DNA from: Luteipulveratus halotolerans
GTDB lineage: Bacteria; Actinomycetota; Actinomycetes; Actinomycetales; Dermatophilaceae
Assembly (NCBI RefSeq): GCF_001247745.1
Contig: NZ_LAIR01000002.1
Span: 1,674,001-1,738,000 of the forward strand
DNA length: 64,000 nt
Reading direction: 5' to 3'
Position numbers and translations under genes: made by a program. The notes beneath the pieces were generated by a model. It ran no database searches, was not told the origin of the DNA, and saw only the letters and a program-made list of their open reading frames with translations. Shown piece by piece: positions 34,237 through 42,602 of this stretch. The stretch's first letter is position 1; each line of letters opens with the position of its first letter.

Positions 34237-34998
34237 TCAGGCCTTCGCAGCCTGGACGTAGTGGTCGTAGCCCTCGGCCTCGAGGCGGTCGGCCAGCTCG
34301 GGGCCACCCTCCTCGGCGACCTTGCCGTCGACGAAGACGTGCACGAAGTCGGGCTTGATGTACTGCAGGATCCGCGTGTAGTGCGTGATCAGCAGGACGC
34401 CGACGTCCGTGCTCTCCTTGGCGCGGTTGACGCCCTCGGAGACGATACGCAGCGCGTCGACGTCGAGGCCGGAGTCGGTCTCGTCGAGGATCGCGATCTG
34501 GGGCTTGAGCAGCTCCATCTGCAGGATCTCGTGGCGCTTCTTCTCGCCGCCGGAGAAGCCCTCGTTGACGTTGCGCTCGGCGAAGGCCGAGTCCATGCGC
34601 AGGTTGTCCATGGCGCCCTTGACGTCCTTGACCCAGGTGCGCAGCTTGGGGGCCTCGCCGTCGACCGCGGTCTTCGCCGTACGCAGGAAGTTGGACACCG
34701 TGACGCCCGGGACCTCGACGGGGTACTGCATCGCCAGGAAGAGCCCTGCCCGCGCCCGCTCGTCGATCTCCATCGCCAGCACGTCCTCACCGTCGAGGGT
34801 GACGGTGCCGCTGGTGACGGTGTACTTGGGGTGGCCGGCGATGGAGTACGCCAGCGTCGACTTGCCCGAGCCGTTGGGTCCCATGATCGCGTGGGTCTCA
34901 CCGGACTTCACGGTCAGGTTGACGCCCTTGAGGATCTCCTTGGTGCCGTCCTCGACGTCGACCGAGACGTGCAGGTCGCGAATCTCCAGAGTTGCCAT
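34237..34998 (-). CDS. sufC: SufC ATPase of the SufBCD scaffold
   Basis: 253-aa ABC ATPase without membrane partner that drives the SufB-SufD scaffold. Walker A GPNGSGKSTLAYSIAG at about residue 38, the signature NEGFSGGEKKRHEILQM, Walker B AILDETDSGLDVDALR with the SufC-specific ETDSGLD, and the H-loop LLITHYTRILQYI. It lies between the Rieske gene and sufS in the suf operon. Confidence 0.96.
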   Translation of the reverse strand: MATLEIRDLHVSVDVEDGTKEILKGVNLTVKSGETHAIMGPNGSGKSTLAYSIAGHPKYTVTSGTVTLDGEDVLAMEIDERARAGLFLAMQYPVEVPGVTVSNFLRTAKTAVDGEAPKLRTWVKDVKGAMDNLRMDSAFAERNVNEGFSGGEKKRHEILQMELLKPQIAILDETDSGLDVDALRIVSEGVNRAKESTDVGVLLITHYTRILQYIKPDFVHVFVDGKVAEEGGPELADRLEAEGYDHYVQAAKA

Positions 34999-35012
34999 TG
35001 CTTTTCGGTCCT

Positions 35013-35366
35013 TCAGTTCGTGGTCTGGGGGGTCGTGGAGACGTAGACGTCGTCGCCCTCGACCTTGACGGGGTAGACGGCGACAGGCTGGGTCGCCGGG
35101 AGTCCGGTGGGCTCACCGGTGCGCAGGTCGAAGCGCGAACCGTGCAGCCAGCACTCGACAGTGCAGCCGTCGACCTCGCCCTCGGACAGCGACACGTTGG
35201 CATGGCTGCAGGTGTCGTCGACCGCGTGCACCTGGCCCTCGGAGTCGACGACGATCGCGACCCGCTGACCCTCGATGTCGGCCAGCGCAGCACCCTCGGT
35301 CGCGGGCAGCTCACCGCGTGCGCACACGCGCACGAACTCGTCGGTCTCAACAGCGTTGTCGCTCAT
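35013..35366 (-). CDS. Rieske-type [2Fe-2S] ferredoxin within the suf operon
   Basis: 117 aa. The two Rieske ligand loops are DDTCSHANVSLSEG (C-x-H) and VECWLHGSRFDLRTG (C-x2-H). No signal peptide, so it is cytosolic, similar to the ferredoxin subunit of non-heme dioxygenases. No oxygenase gene is nearby. Its fixed place between sufD and sufC in actinobacteria suggests it supplies electrons during cluster assembly; that is inference. It begins 1 bp after sufD. Confidence 0.9.
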   Translation of the reverse strand: MSDNAVETDEFVRVCARGELPATEGAALADIEGQRVAIVVDSEGQVHAVDDTCSHANVSLSEGEVDGCTVECWLHGSRFDLRTGEPTGLPATQPVAVYPVKVEGDDVYVSTTPQTTN

Positions 35367-35367
35367 G

Positions 35368-36558
35368 TCACTCCCCCGCCTGAGCGAGCTCGACCTCGAT
35401 CGCCTGCATCACCGTCTCGACGATCTCGGGCACGCCGATCTTGTGGACGACATCGGCGAAGAAGCCGCGCACGACCAGGCGTCGCGCCTCGACCTCGGGG
35501 ATGCCGCGCGCCATCAGGTAGAACAGCTGCTCGTCGTCGAACCGGCCGGTCGACGACGCGTGACCCGCACCTGCGATCTCGCCCGTCTCGATCTCCAGGT
35601 TGGGCACCGAGTCGGCGCGCGCGCCGTCGGTGAGCACCAGGTTGCGGTTGAGCTCGTAGGTCTCGATGCCCTCGGCCTCGGCGCGGATCAGCACGTCTCC
35701 GACCCACACCGTGTGGGCGGTGTCGCCCTGGAGCGCACCCTTGTAGGTGACCAGCGACGTGCACCGCGGCGCGTTGTGGTCGACGAACGAGCGGTGCTCC
35801 AGGTGCTGACCCGAGTCGGCGAAGTAGACGCCGAGCAGCGTCGCGTCACCGCCGGGGCCGTCGTAGCGCACGTTGCTGTTGACGCGCACGATGCCACCGC
35901 CGAGGCTCACGACGATGTGACGGTAGGTCGCGTCGCGGCCCACCTGAGCGTCGTGCTGACCGAGGTGGTTGGCGTCGTCGTCCCAGCGCTGCAGCGACAC
36001 GACGGTCAGGTTGGCTCCGTCGCCGACGATCACCTCGAGGTTGCCGACGTGGTCGGACGAACCGGTGTGGTCGAGGATCAGCAGGCCCTTGCTGTGATGC
36101 TCGGCCTCGACGACGTAGTGAGCGTTGCTGCGCCGGCCGGCGCCGTTGCCCCGGATGTCGAGTCGCAGCGGCTCGGCGTACTCCTGCTCGGCCGCAAGCC
36201 TGATGTGCAGGGCCTCGGCCACGTTGGCCGAGCCGACCACCGCGGCGCGGTCGGCCGGCGTGAGGACGGTGCCGCGGGGCGCCTGACCCGGGGCCAGCGC
36301 GGACTGCACGAGCGGTTCGAGGGACGCCGACACGTCGTACGACACGGCGTCGCCGTCGGTGGCCTCGTCGGCCAGGAGGCCGCTCAGCCGGTCGACCGGG
36401 GTGAAACGCCACTCCTCCTCGCGGCCGCTCGGCACCGGGAAGTCAGCGACGTCGAACGACGTCGTGCGCTCTGCACGCGACTGGTCCGGGATGACCGCAC
36501 CACTGGCTGCAGCGCCAGGGTCGGTGTGGGTCTTGGCGTCGGGGGTCAGAAGCGACAT
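35368..36558 (-). CDS. sufD: SufD scaffold protein
   Basis: 396 aa, SufB/SufD beta-helix family. SufD signatures: N-terminal FPVPSGREEEWRFTPVDRL, the beta-helix core (HHSKGLLILDHTGSSDHVGN), and the C-terminal GRFDDEQLFYLMARGIPEVEARRLVVRGFF. It forms the SufBC2D complex that builds [4Fe-4S] clusters. The start overlaps the sufB stop by one base. Confidence 0.95.
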   Translation of the reverse strand: MSLLTPDAKTHTDPGAAASGAVIPDQSRAERTTSFDVADFPVPSGREEEWRFTPVDRLSGLLADEATDGDAVSYDVSASLEPLVQSALAPGQAPRGTVLTPADRAAVVGSANVAEALHIRLAAEQEYAEPLRLDIRGNGAGRRSNAHYVVEAEHHSKGLLILDHTGSSDHVGNLEVIVGDGANLTVVSLQRWDDDANHLGQHDAQVGRDATYRHIVVSLGGGIVRVNSNVRYDGPGGDATLLGVYFADSGQHLEHRSFVDHNAPRCTSLVTYKGALQGDTAHTVWVGDVLIRAEAEGIETYELNRNLVLTDGARADSVPNLEIETGEIAGAGHASSTGRFDDEQLFYLMARGIPEVEARRLVVRGFFADVVHKIGVPEIVETVMQAIEVELAQAGE

Positions 36559-37976
36559 CAGCCGACGGCTCCTTCCATCTGCAGCTCGATGAGGCGGTTC
36601 AGCTCGAGGGCGTACTCCATGGGCAGCTCACGGGCGATCGGCTCGACGAAGCCGCGCACGATCATCGCCATGGCCTCCTCCTCGGTGAGACCGCGGCTGC
36701 GCAGGTAGAACAGCTGGTCCTCGCTGACCTTGGAGACGGTCGCCTCGTGGCCCATCTGCACGTCGTCCTCGCGGACATCGACATAGGGGTAGGTGTCGGA
36801 CCGGCTGATCTGGTCGACCAGCAGCGCGTCGCACACCACCGAGGACTTGGAGTTGCTGGCGCCCTCGAGGATCTGGACCAGACCGCGGTACGACGTCCGG
36901 CCGCCACCGCGGGCCACCGACTTGCTCACGATGGTCGAGCTGGTGTTGGGAGCGGCGTGCACCATCTTGGAGCCGGCGTCCTGGTGCTGGCCCTCGCCCG
37001 CGAACGCGATCGAGAGGGTCTCACCCTTGGCGTGCTCCCCCATCAGGAAGACGGCCGGGTACTTCATGGTGACCTTGGAGCCGATGTTGCCGTCGATCCA
37101 CTCCATCGTCGCGCCCTCCTCGCAGGTGGCGCGCTTGGTGACGAGGTTGTAGACGTTGTTGGACCAGTTCTGGATGGTCGTGTAGCGCACCCGGGCGTTC
37201 TTCTTCACGACGATCTCGACGACCGCGGAGTGCAGCGAGTCGGACTGGTAGATCGGGGCGGTGCAGCCCTCGACGTAGTGCACGTACGAGCCCTCGTCGG
37301 CGATGATCAGCGTCCGCTCGAACTGGCCCATGTTCTCGGTGTTGATGCGGAAGTACGCCTGCAGCGGGATGTCGACGTGGACGCCCTTGGGCACGTAGAT
37401 GAACGAGCCACCGGACCACACGGCAGTGTTGAGCGCGGCGAACTTGTTGTCGCCCGGAGGGATGACCGAGCCGAAGTACTCCTTGAAGATGTCCTCGTGC
37501 TCGCGCAGGCCGGTGTCGGTGTCGACGAAGATGACGCCCTTCTCCTCCAGGTCCTCGCGGATCTGGTGGTAGACGACCTCCGACTCGTACTGCGCTGCGA
37601 CGCCGGCGACCAGGCGCTGCTTCTCCGCCTCGGGGATGCCGAGCTTGTCGTAGGTGTTCTTGATGTCCTCGGGCAGGTCCTCCCAGGAGGTCGCCTGCTT
37701 CTCGGTGGACTTCACGAAGTACTTGATGTTCTGGAAGTCGATGCCGGTCAGGTCGCTGCCCCAGGTCGGCATGGGCTTCTTGTCGAACAGCCGCAGCGAC
37801 TTCTTGCGCAGGGTGTTCATCCACTCCGGCTCGTTCTTGCGAGCGGAGATGTCGGTGACGACGTCCTCGGACAGGCCACGCCGTGCGGAGGCACCCGCGG
37901 AGTCGCTGTCGGCCCAGCCGTACTCGTAACGGCCGAGGTCCTTCAGTCCGGGGTTGAGCTCTTCGATGGTGCTCAT
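36558..37976 (-). CDS. sufB: SufB scaffold protein
   Basis: 472 aa, main scaffold subunit where the nascent Fe-S cluster is built. Typical segments are RKNEPEWMNTLRKKSLRLF near the start, GVIFVDTDTGLREH, YVHYVEGCTAP with the catalytic Cys, NWSNNVYNLVTKRA, and the C-terminal EDQLFYLRSRGLTEEEAMAM. No intein interrupts it, unlike the mycobacterial homologue. The ATG (37976) overlaps the sufR stop (ATGA), so regulator and scaffold are translationally coupled. Confidence 0.96.
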   Translation of the reverse strand: MSTIEELNPGLKDLGRYEYGWADSDSAGASARRGLSEDVVTDISARKNEPEWMNTLRKKSLRLFDKKPMPTWGSDLTGIDFQNIKYFVKSTEKQATSWEDLPEDIKNTYDKLGIPEAEKQRLVAGVAAQYESEVVYHQIREDLEEKGVIFVDTDTGLREHEDIFKEYFGSVIPPGDNKFAALNTAVWSGGSFIYVPKGVHVDIPLQAYFRINTENMGQFERTLIIADEGSYVHYVEGCTAPIYQSDSLHSAVVEIVVKKNARVRYTTIQNWSNNVYNLVTKRATCEEGATMEWIDGNIGSKVTMKYPAVFLMGEHAKGETLSIAFAGEGQHQDAGSKMVHAAPNTSSTIVSKSVARGGGRTSYRGLVQILEGASNSKSSVVCDALLVDQISRSDTYPYVDVREDDVQMGHEATVSKVSEDQLFYLRSRGLTEEEAMAMIVRGFVEPIARELPMEYALELNRLIELQMEGAVG

Positions 37977-38761
37977 CGCGGATCCCTTTCTGTGCTGTCG
38001 GGGGAGGTCGATGGTGTGCTCGCGCCGGCACGCGGCACGTCGGGAAGGGGGACGAACGTGGTGCAGACGTGCTCGCCGTGAGCGAGCGACGCAAGTCTTT
38101 GGACGTGAACGCCGAGGACGTCGGAGAACATTTCCGCCTCGGCCTCGCACAGCTGGGGGAACTCCGCGGCGACGTCGCGCACCGGGCAGTGACCCTGGCA
38201 CAGCTGGACGCCTGCGAGCGGTGTGCCCGTGGCGACCGGACGCGCCGAGGCGGCGTACCCCTCGCGCCGCAGGCCGGCCGCCAGCGCCGCCGTGCGGTCG
38301 CCGATGTCGTCACCGGCCGCGTCCAGCTCGCGGGCCAGGCGCTCGGCGAGCTCACGCGCCCGCTGCTGGGCGTAGGCCGTGACCGCGCCGGAGCCGGCGT
38401 GCTCGGCGAGGAACCGCAGGACGTCGGCCGCCAGGGAGTCGTAGTCCTCACGCAGGTCGGTGTGGCCGGCCTCGGTGAGGACGTAGGCGCGCGCGGGGCG
38501 GCCACGGCGACGCGCACCGGTGGCGGCCTTCTCGTGCTCCTCGAGGAGCCCGGCGTCGGCGAGGCAGTCCAGGTGGCGGCGTACGGCGGCCGGAGTCAGT
38601 CCGAGACGACCGGCGAGCTCGGCGGCGGTGATGGGGCCGTGCTCGGAGACGGCCTGCTTGACCCGGTCACGAGTGCGGGTCTCCAGGCCCGTGGGTGTCG
38701 CGCGATCACGGTCGGCCGGGACGGAGCCCGCCGACGGCGACTGACCGCGCGACAAAATCAC
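37973..38761 (-). CDS. sufR: SufR-type ArsR/DeoR-like Fe-S repressor of the suf operon
   Basis: 262 aa. An N-terminal winged helix-turn-helix (VKQAVSEHGPITAAELAGRLGLTPAAVRRHLDCLADAGL) is followed by a C-terminal region with conserved cysteines, LCQGHCPV, QLCEAEAEM and HVCTTFVP, that would ligate a [4Fe-4S] cluster. SufR represses suf when its cluster is intact and releases DNA when Fe-S supply fails. It is the first gene of the operon, so it controls itself. The GTG start lies inside an inverted repeat (38758-38774) that is probably its own operator. Confidence 0.92.
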   Translation of the reverse strand: MILSRGQSPSAGSVPADRDRATPTGLETRTRDRVKQAVSEHGPITAAELAGRLGLTPAAVRRHLDCLADAGLLEEHEKAATGARRRGRPARAYVLTEAGHTDLREDYDSLAADVLRFLAEHAGSGAVTAYAQQRARELAERLARELDAAGDDIGDRTAALAAGLRREGYAASARPVATGTPLAGVQLCQGHCPVRDVAAEFPQLCEAEAEMFSDVLGVHVQRLASLAHGEHVCTTFVPLPDVPRAGASTPSTSPDSTERDPR

Positions 38762-38774
38762 AACACCAGTGTGA
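38758..38774 (-). promoter_or_regulatory. Probable SufR operator overlapping the sufR start codon
   Basis: Inverted repeat TCACA-N7-TGTGA. On the minus strand it reads ACACT-GGTGT-TGTGA at 38772-38758, an exact fit to the ACACT-N5-TGTGA motif that I recall for mycobacterial SufR. The GTG start codon of sufR (38761-38759) is inside it, so bound repressor would sit over the transcription start of a very short-leader or leaderless mRNA. Confidence 0.65.
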
Positions 38775-38800
38775 CCTAAATGCCTGAGTGCCCTCCAGGA

Positions 38801-38815
38801 AGGTAGGCCTTACCC
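38801..38815. promoter_or_regulatory. Second imperfect palindrome upstream of sufR, iron-box-like
   Basis: AGGTAGGCCTTACCC is a dyad (GGTAGG-C-CTTACC, 5 of 6 pairs) about 40 bp upstream of the sufR start, sharing about 10 of 15 positions with the DtxR/IdeR consensus core. It resembles the stronger des box at 4600. It could be an iron-responsive site for suf, or the promoter-distal part of a SufR region. Confidence 0.35.
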
Positions 38816-38829
38816 CACAGTCGACCGGG

Positions 38830-40008
38830 TCAGCAGCCGCCGATGAGGCCTCGCGCAGCCTTGCGCAGCAGCACGCGGTTGCAGCTGGCCTGCACGATCC
38901 GCCGGAACGACGCGTCGCTGCGGGCGCGCGCGAGGACGGCGTTGTACATCTCGGTGACCACGTTCGCGTTGACCGTCAGAATCATCGTGCCGCCGCTGAG
39001 GAGGAACCACACCGCTCGGGTGCCCGGCGCCCACGGCGAGACAGCCTTGGCGTTGCCGAGGTCGTCGGAGATGACGATCCCGTTGTAGCCGTGCTGTCCA
39101 CGCAGGACCTGGGTGATGATCTTGTACGAGAAGCAGGCCGGGGCGTGAGCGTCGATGTTGCTGTAGATGGCCGACGACATCATCACCATGCCGGCGCCGG
39201 CGTTGACCCCGGCCAGGAACGGGTTGACGTACGAGCTGAACGACCCGTTCAACGTCATCTTGGTGTCACGGACCCCGACCGTGGTGTCGGTGTTGGCGGT
39301 GACCAGCCCGAGCCCCGGGAAGTGCTTGACCGAGGTCTCCACCCCGGCCTGACTCATGCCCCGCAGGAACGCACTGCCCTTGTCGGCCACCTGTGCGGTG
39401 CTGTAGCCGAACTCACGGTGGTAGTAGCCGATCGGCTTGTTGTAGGGCGCGTACGCCGCGCTCGGCACGGTGTCCATCACCGGGGCGAGGTTGACGTTGA
39501 TGCCGCTGCCGTGCAGCTGCTGGCCCCAGGTACGCGCCGAGGACTGCAGCGTGCTCGAGTCCCACGTGCCCTGGGTGAGCGCCGTCGGCATGGTGCTGTA
39601 GCCGCTGCCCCGCAGCACCTGCACGTTGCCGCCCTCCTGATCGGTGCCGATGAACAGCGGGACCGAGTCGGTGGACGCGGCCGTCACCCGCGCGCGCAGG
39701 GCCGCCGTCACCGCGGAGGTCGTGCTCGTCCCGGAGGTGCTGCGCCCGGTGAGCATGACGTTGCCGATGTGGCGGTACGTGATGTGGTTGAGGACGGTGC
39801 TCGAGGCCTACGTGGCCGGCGTCCCGACCATGAACAGCTGGCCGACCTGCTGCTCGAGGGTCATGCGGTCGCGCCGGTGGGCCGCCACCTCCCAGGCCGC
39901 ACAGGCCATCGCGGGCGAAGCGCCGAGCGCCGCCAGCCCGCCTGCGGCTCCGAGTCCGAGCAGCACACTGCGCCTGCTGGGTGTGATGGACGTCAACAGC
40001 TCACTCAC
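38830..40008 (-). pseudogene. GH3 beta-N-acetylhexosaminidase (NagZ-like) interrupted by an in-frame TAG
   Basis: Reading from ATG 40008, a Tat signal (SRRSVLLGLGAAGGLAALG) leads into a mature start AWEVAAHRRDRMTLEQQVGQ and LFMVGTPAT. Then a TAG at 39810-39808 interrupts, and the same frame continues ASSTVLNHITYRHIGNVMLTG through the rest of a GH3 barrel. The NagZ-like parts include FIGTDQEGGNVQVL, VKHFPGLGLVTANTDTTV and GIVISDDLGNAKAV, ending LRKAARGLIGGC. The intact product would be about 392 aa and act on exported N-acetylglucosaminides such as muropeptides. With the stop, the secreted piece is 66 aa; reinitiation at ATG 39756 would give an unexported fragment. A sequencing error is possible. 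Confidence 0.8.
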
Positions 40009-40123
40009 GACGATCCCCCGGTCTCGTTCGATGTGTCTCGTAGGACGACGTCCGGCGGCGCCTCGAGGTTGCCTCCCGCGACCTGTGCGCCACCCGTCGG
40101 TCCGAGCACTGCTCTCATCAACT

Positions 40124-40129
40124 TACACT
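40124..40129 (+). promoter_or_regulatory. Leaderless -10 element of the ABC ATPase gene
   Basis: TACACT, 8 nt before the GTG at 40138, and no Shine-Dalgarno sequence. It fixes the start of the ATPase, for which the open frame otherwise extends far upstream. Confidence 0.45.
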
Positions 40130-40137
40130 TGGCCCTC

Positions 40138-40845
40138 GTGACCGAGACCGTGATTGTGCGCGAGCTGCGCCACCGGTACGGCTCCACTCAGGCGCTCGAC
40201 GGCATGAGCTGGTCCGCCGAGCACGGCGCCGTGACCGCGATCCTCGGGCCCAACGGTGCCGGCAAGACCACGATGATCGAGATGGCCGAGGGCCTTCGTC
40301 GACCGTCCGAGGGTGAGGTCCGGGTCCTCGGCTGCGATCCCTGGCACGCCGACGCCGCCCATCGCGCGCGGGTCGGCGTCATGCTGCAGGACGGTGGTCT
40401 CCCGGGCGGCACCCGTCCCTCGCGACTGCTCCGTCATCTCGCCCGGATGTACGCCTCCCCCGCCGACGTCGACGCCCTGGTCGCGCGGCTCGGCATCGGT
40501 GACTTCGACCGTACGACGATGCGCCGCCTCTCCGGCGGTCAACGCCAGCGGGTGGCACTCGCGGCCGCTCTCGTCGGACGCCCGGACGTGCTCTTCCTGG
40601 ACGAGCCCACCGCGGGCCTGGATCCCCACGCCCGCCGCGACGTGTGGCGGCTCATCCGTGAGACGCGTGACGCGGGTGTCACCGTGGTCGTGACCACCCA
40701 CTCGTTCGAGGAGGCCGAGCGCCTGGCCGACCGGGTGGTCGTCGTCGCGCGAGGCCGCGTGGTCGCGAGCGGCAGCGTCGCCGAGGTCGCCGGCACGCAC
40801 ACCCTCGAGGAGAGCTACTTCGCGCTCACCGAGGAGGTCCGATGA
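40138..40845 (+). CDS. ABC transporter ATP-binding protein
   Basis: 235 aa. Walker A GPNGAGKTTMIEMAEGLRRP (about residue 38), Q-loop VGVMLQDGGLPGG, signature RLSGGQRQRVALAAALVG, Walker B VLFLDEPTAGLDPHARRD, H-loop VTTHSFEEAERLA. ABC-2 (drug/antibiotic export) class judging from its permease partner, whose ATG overlaps this stop (ATGA). The position next to ctaA and the suf operon matches mycobacterial Rv1456c-Rv1458c. A link to heme or cytochrome biogenesis is suggested only by that neighbourhood. Confidence 0.88.
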   Translation: MTETVIVRELRHRYGSTQALDGMSWSAEHGAVTAILGPNGAGKTTMIEMAEGLRRPSEGEVRVLGCDPWHADAAHRARVGVMLQDGGLPGGTRPSRLLRHLARMYASPADVDALVARLGIGDFDRTTMRRLSGGQRQRVALAAALVGRPDVLFLDEPTAGLDPHARRDVWRLIRETRDAGVTVVVTTHSFEEAERLADRVVVVARGRVVASGSVAEVAGTHTLEESYFALTEEVR

Positions 40846-41585
40846 CCGCCGCGCCCGCAGCCCAGCGCGTCCGCGCACAGGCGGGCTTCGAGACCCGCAC
40901 CGTCCTCACCAACGGTGAGCAGCTGCTCGTCTCGATCCTGCTTCCCGCACTGGCGCTGATCGGGCTCGTCGTCTCCGACGTCCCCGACCTCGGCGCCGGC
41001 CGACGTGTCGACATCGCCGTCCCCGGCGTCATCGCCCTCGCCGTGGTGTCGACGGCGTTCACCGGTCAGGCCATCGCGACCGCGTTCGACCGCCGGTACG
41101 GCCTCCTGCGCCTGCTCGGCGTCACTCCCCTGGGACCAAGCGGACTCCTCGCCGGCAAGGCCGTCGCAGTGCTGTCGGTCATCGCGATCCAGACCGTCCT
41201 GCTGGGCGCGCTCGGCATCGGCTTCGGCTGGCGCCCTCACTGGGCCGGTCTGCCGGTCGCGCTGCTGCTCATCGTCCTCGGCGCCTGGGCATTCGTCGCG
41301 CTGGCGCTGCTGCTCGCAGGGGCGCTGCGGTCCGAGGGCGTGCTCGCGGTCGCCAACCTGATCTGGGTGCTGCTGCTGCTCGGCGGCGGGCTGCTCCTGC
41401 CCAGCCGTGAGCTACCGACGGGCCTGGCCGACGTCGTACGACTGCTGCCGTCAGGCGCGCTGGGCGACGGTCTGCGTGCGGCGCTCGCCGAGTCCGGCTC
41501 GGTGTGGCAGCCGCTCGCCGTGCTGCTCGTGTGGGCGCTCGCGTCGTCCGCGGTGCTGTCGCGGGTGTTCAGCTGGTCGGACTGA
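40842..41585 (+). CDS. ABC-2 type transporter permease
   Basis: 247 aa with about six membrane helices: LLVSILLPALALIGLVV, VPGVIALAVVSTAFTGQAIA, LAGKAVAVLSVIAIQTVLL, ALLLIVLGAWAFVALALLLA, VANLIWVLLLLGGGLLL and a last one before the stop. The motif FDRRYGLLRLLGVTPLGP is typical of ABC-2 permeases. It overlaps the ATPase gene by 4 bp and is its membrane partner, probably as a homodimer. ctaA starts 46 bp later. Confidence 0.86.
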   Translation: MTAAPAAQRVRAQAGFETRTVLTNGEQLLVSILLPALALIGLVVSDVPDLGAGRRVDIAVPGVIALAVVSTAFTGQAIATAFDRRYGLLRLLGVTPLGPSGLLAGKAVAVLSVIAIQTVLLGALGIGFGWRPHWAGLPVALLLIVLGAWAFVALALLLAGALRSEGVLAVANLIWVLLLLGGGLLLPSRELPTGLADVVRLLPSGALGDGLRAALAESGSVWQPLAVLLVWALASSAVLSRVFSWSD

Positions 41586-41619
41586 CCGGCCCGCGCGTTC
41601 GAGCCCGATCGTGGCCGCC

Positions 41620-41625
41620 TACCCT
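41620..41625 (+). promoter_or_regulatory. Leaderless -10 element of ctaA
   Basis: TACCCT lies 6 nt before the GTG at 41632, supporting that GTG as the true ctaA start rather than a longer reading beginning inside the permease gene. Confidence 0.45.
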
Positions 41626-41631
41626 CTTGGG

Positions 41632-42537
41632 GTGCTACCCACCCCCGCAGACCGACCGACCAACCCCTGGCTGCGGCGGCTCTTCTGGCTCAACCTCGTC
41701 GTCGAGGTGCTCATCGTCATCACCGGTGGGCTGGTCCGCCTCACCGGCAGCGGTCTGGGGTGCCCGACCTGGCCGCGCTGCACCGACGACTCGCTCACAC
41801 CGCAGCGACACGAGGCGCTCGGCATCCACACCTACATCGAGTTCGGCAACCGCACCCTGACGTCGGTCGTCGGCGGCGTGGCCCTCGCCCTGCTCATCGC
41901 GACCTGGCGCTGGGCCCCGCACCGCAAGGGCCTGCGCCTGCCGATCGCGCTGGTCGTCCTCGGCGTCGCGGCGCAGGCCGTGATCGGCGGCATCTCGGTG
42001 CACATGGACCTCAACCCGGTCATCGTCGCTGCTCACCTGCTCGTGTCGATGCTGCTGGTCATGGCGTCGGCCTGGCTGGTGTGGCGCGAACGCGAGGGCG
42101 ACGGCGCAGCCGAGCCCGTCGTACGCCGCGAGGTGAGGCTGCTGTCGTACGCCGTCGCGGCCCTGGCTGCGGTCATCCTCGCGCTGGGCACCATGGTCAC
42201 CGGCTCCGGACCGCACTCGGGCGACGCCGACCAGCCGGCCCGCCTGGACATCGACCCGCGCACGATCTCCTGGCTGCACGCCGACACGGTGATGCTCTTC
42301 GTCGGCCTCGTCGTCGCGGTCCTCGTCGCCGTACGCCTGACCACGGACGACCGGGTCGCTCACCGGGCGTGGTTCGCGCTGCTGCTCGTCACGCTCGCGC
42401 AGGGTCTCGTCGGCTACACGCAGTACTTCACGGGCCTGCCCTGGGTGATCGTGCTCGTGCACATGCTCGGTGCCTCACTGCTCGTCGTCGCGACCACGTG
42501 GGCCGTGCTGAGCCTGCGCCACCGCCCCAGCGCCTGA
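41632..42537 (+). CDS. ctaA: Heme A synthase CtaA
   Basis: 301 aa, eight helices. Oxidises the C8 methyl of heme O to the formyl group of heme A for cytochrome oxidase. Motifs: VITGGLVRLTGSGLGCPTWP with the conserved Cys, HTYIEFGNRTLTSVVG carrying the heme-ligand His and the EFGNR signature, VIVAAHLLVSMLLVM, then TMVTGSGPHSGD, ISWLHADTVMLFVGL and IVLVHMLGASLLV with the second-half histidines. The Cys pair of type-2 CtaA is partly seen as GCPTWPRC. It is convergent with ctaB across a 325-bp intergenic region. Confidence 0.92.
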   Translation: MLPTPADRPTNPWLRRLFWLNLVVEVLIVITGGLVRLTGSGLGCPTWPRCTDDSLTPQRHEALGIHTYIEFGNRTLTSVVGGVALALLIATWRWAPHRKGLRLPIALVVLGVAAQAVIGGISVHMDLNPVIVAAHLLVSMLLVMASAWLVWREREGDGAAEPVVRREVRLLSYAVAALAAVILALGTMVTGSGPHSGDADQPARLDIDPRTISWLHADTVMLFVGLVVAVLVAVRLTTDDRVAHRAWFALLLVTLAQGLVGYTQYFTGLPWVIVLVHMLGASLLVVATTWAVLSLRHRPSA

Positions 42538-42548
42538 CCGGGTCAGGC
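42532..42548 (+). terminator. Short palindrome overlapping the ctaA stop codon
   Basis: Perfect 8-bp arms (42532-42539 and 42541-42548) around a single G, with the ctaA TGA at 42535-42537 in the left arm. It may contribute to termination together with the longer hairpin at 42567, though the loop is too small for a simple stem. Confidence 0.4.
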
Positions 42549-42566
42549 CCGGCGACAGGGCTCCTC

Positions 42567-42602
42567 CTGACCTGACACGACCTGCAGCACGTGTCAGGTC
42601 AG
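42567..42602 (+). terminator. Terminator of ctaA
   Basis: A perfect 13-bp stem (42567-42579 with 42590-42602) and a 10-nt loop, 30 bp beyond the ctaA stop. No T-tract follows. Confidence 0.8.

Noticed and set aside
36747..38081. Plus-strand open frame of 444 codons
   Set aside because: Antisense to sufB and sufR; its composition (Val, Asp, Leu, Gly repeats) mirrors the codon structure of the real genes and shows no domain.
38788..40137. Upstream extension of the ABC ATPase frame through the GH3 gene
   Set aside because: Antisense to the GH3 reading, with no conserved sequence; the leaderless GTG at 40138 begins the ABC domain.
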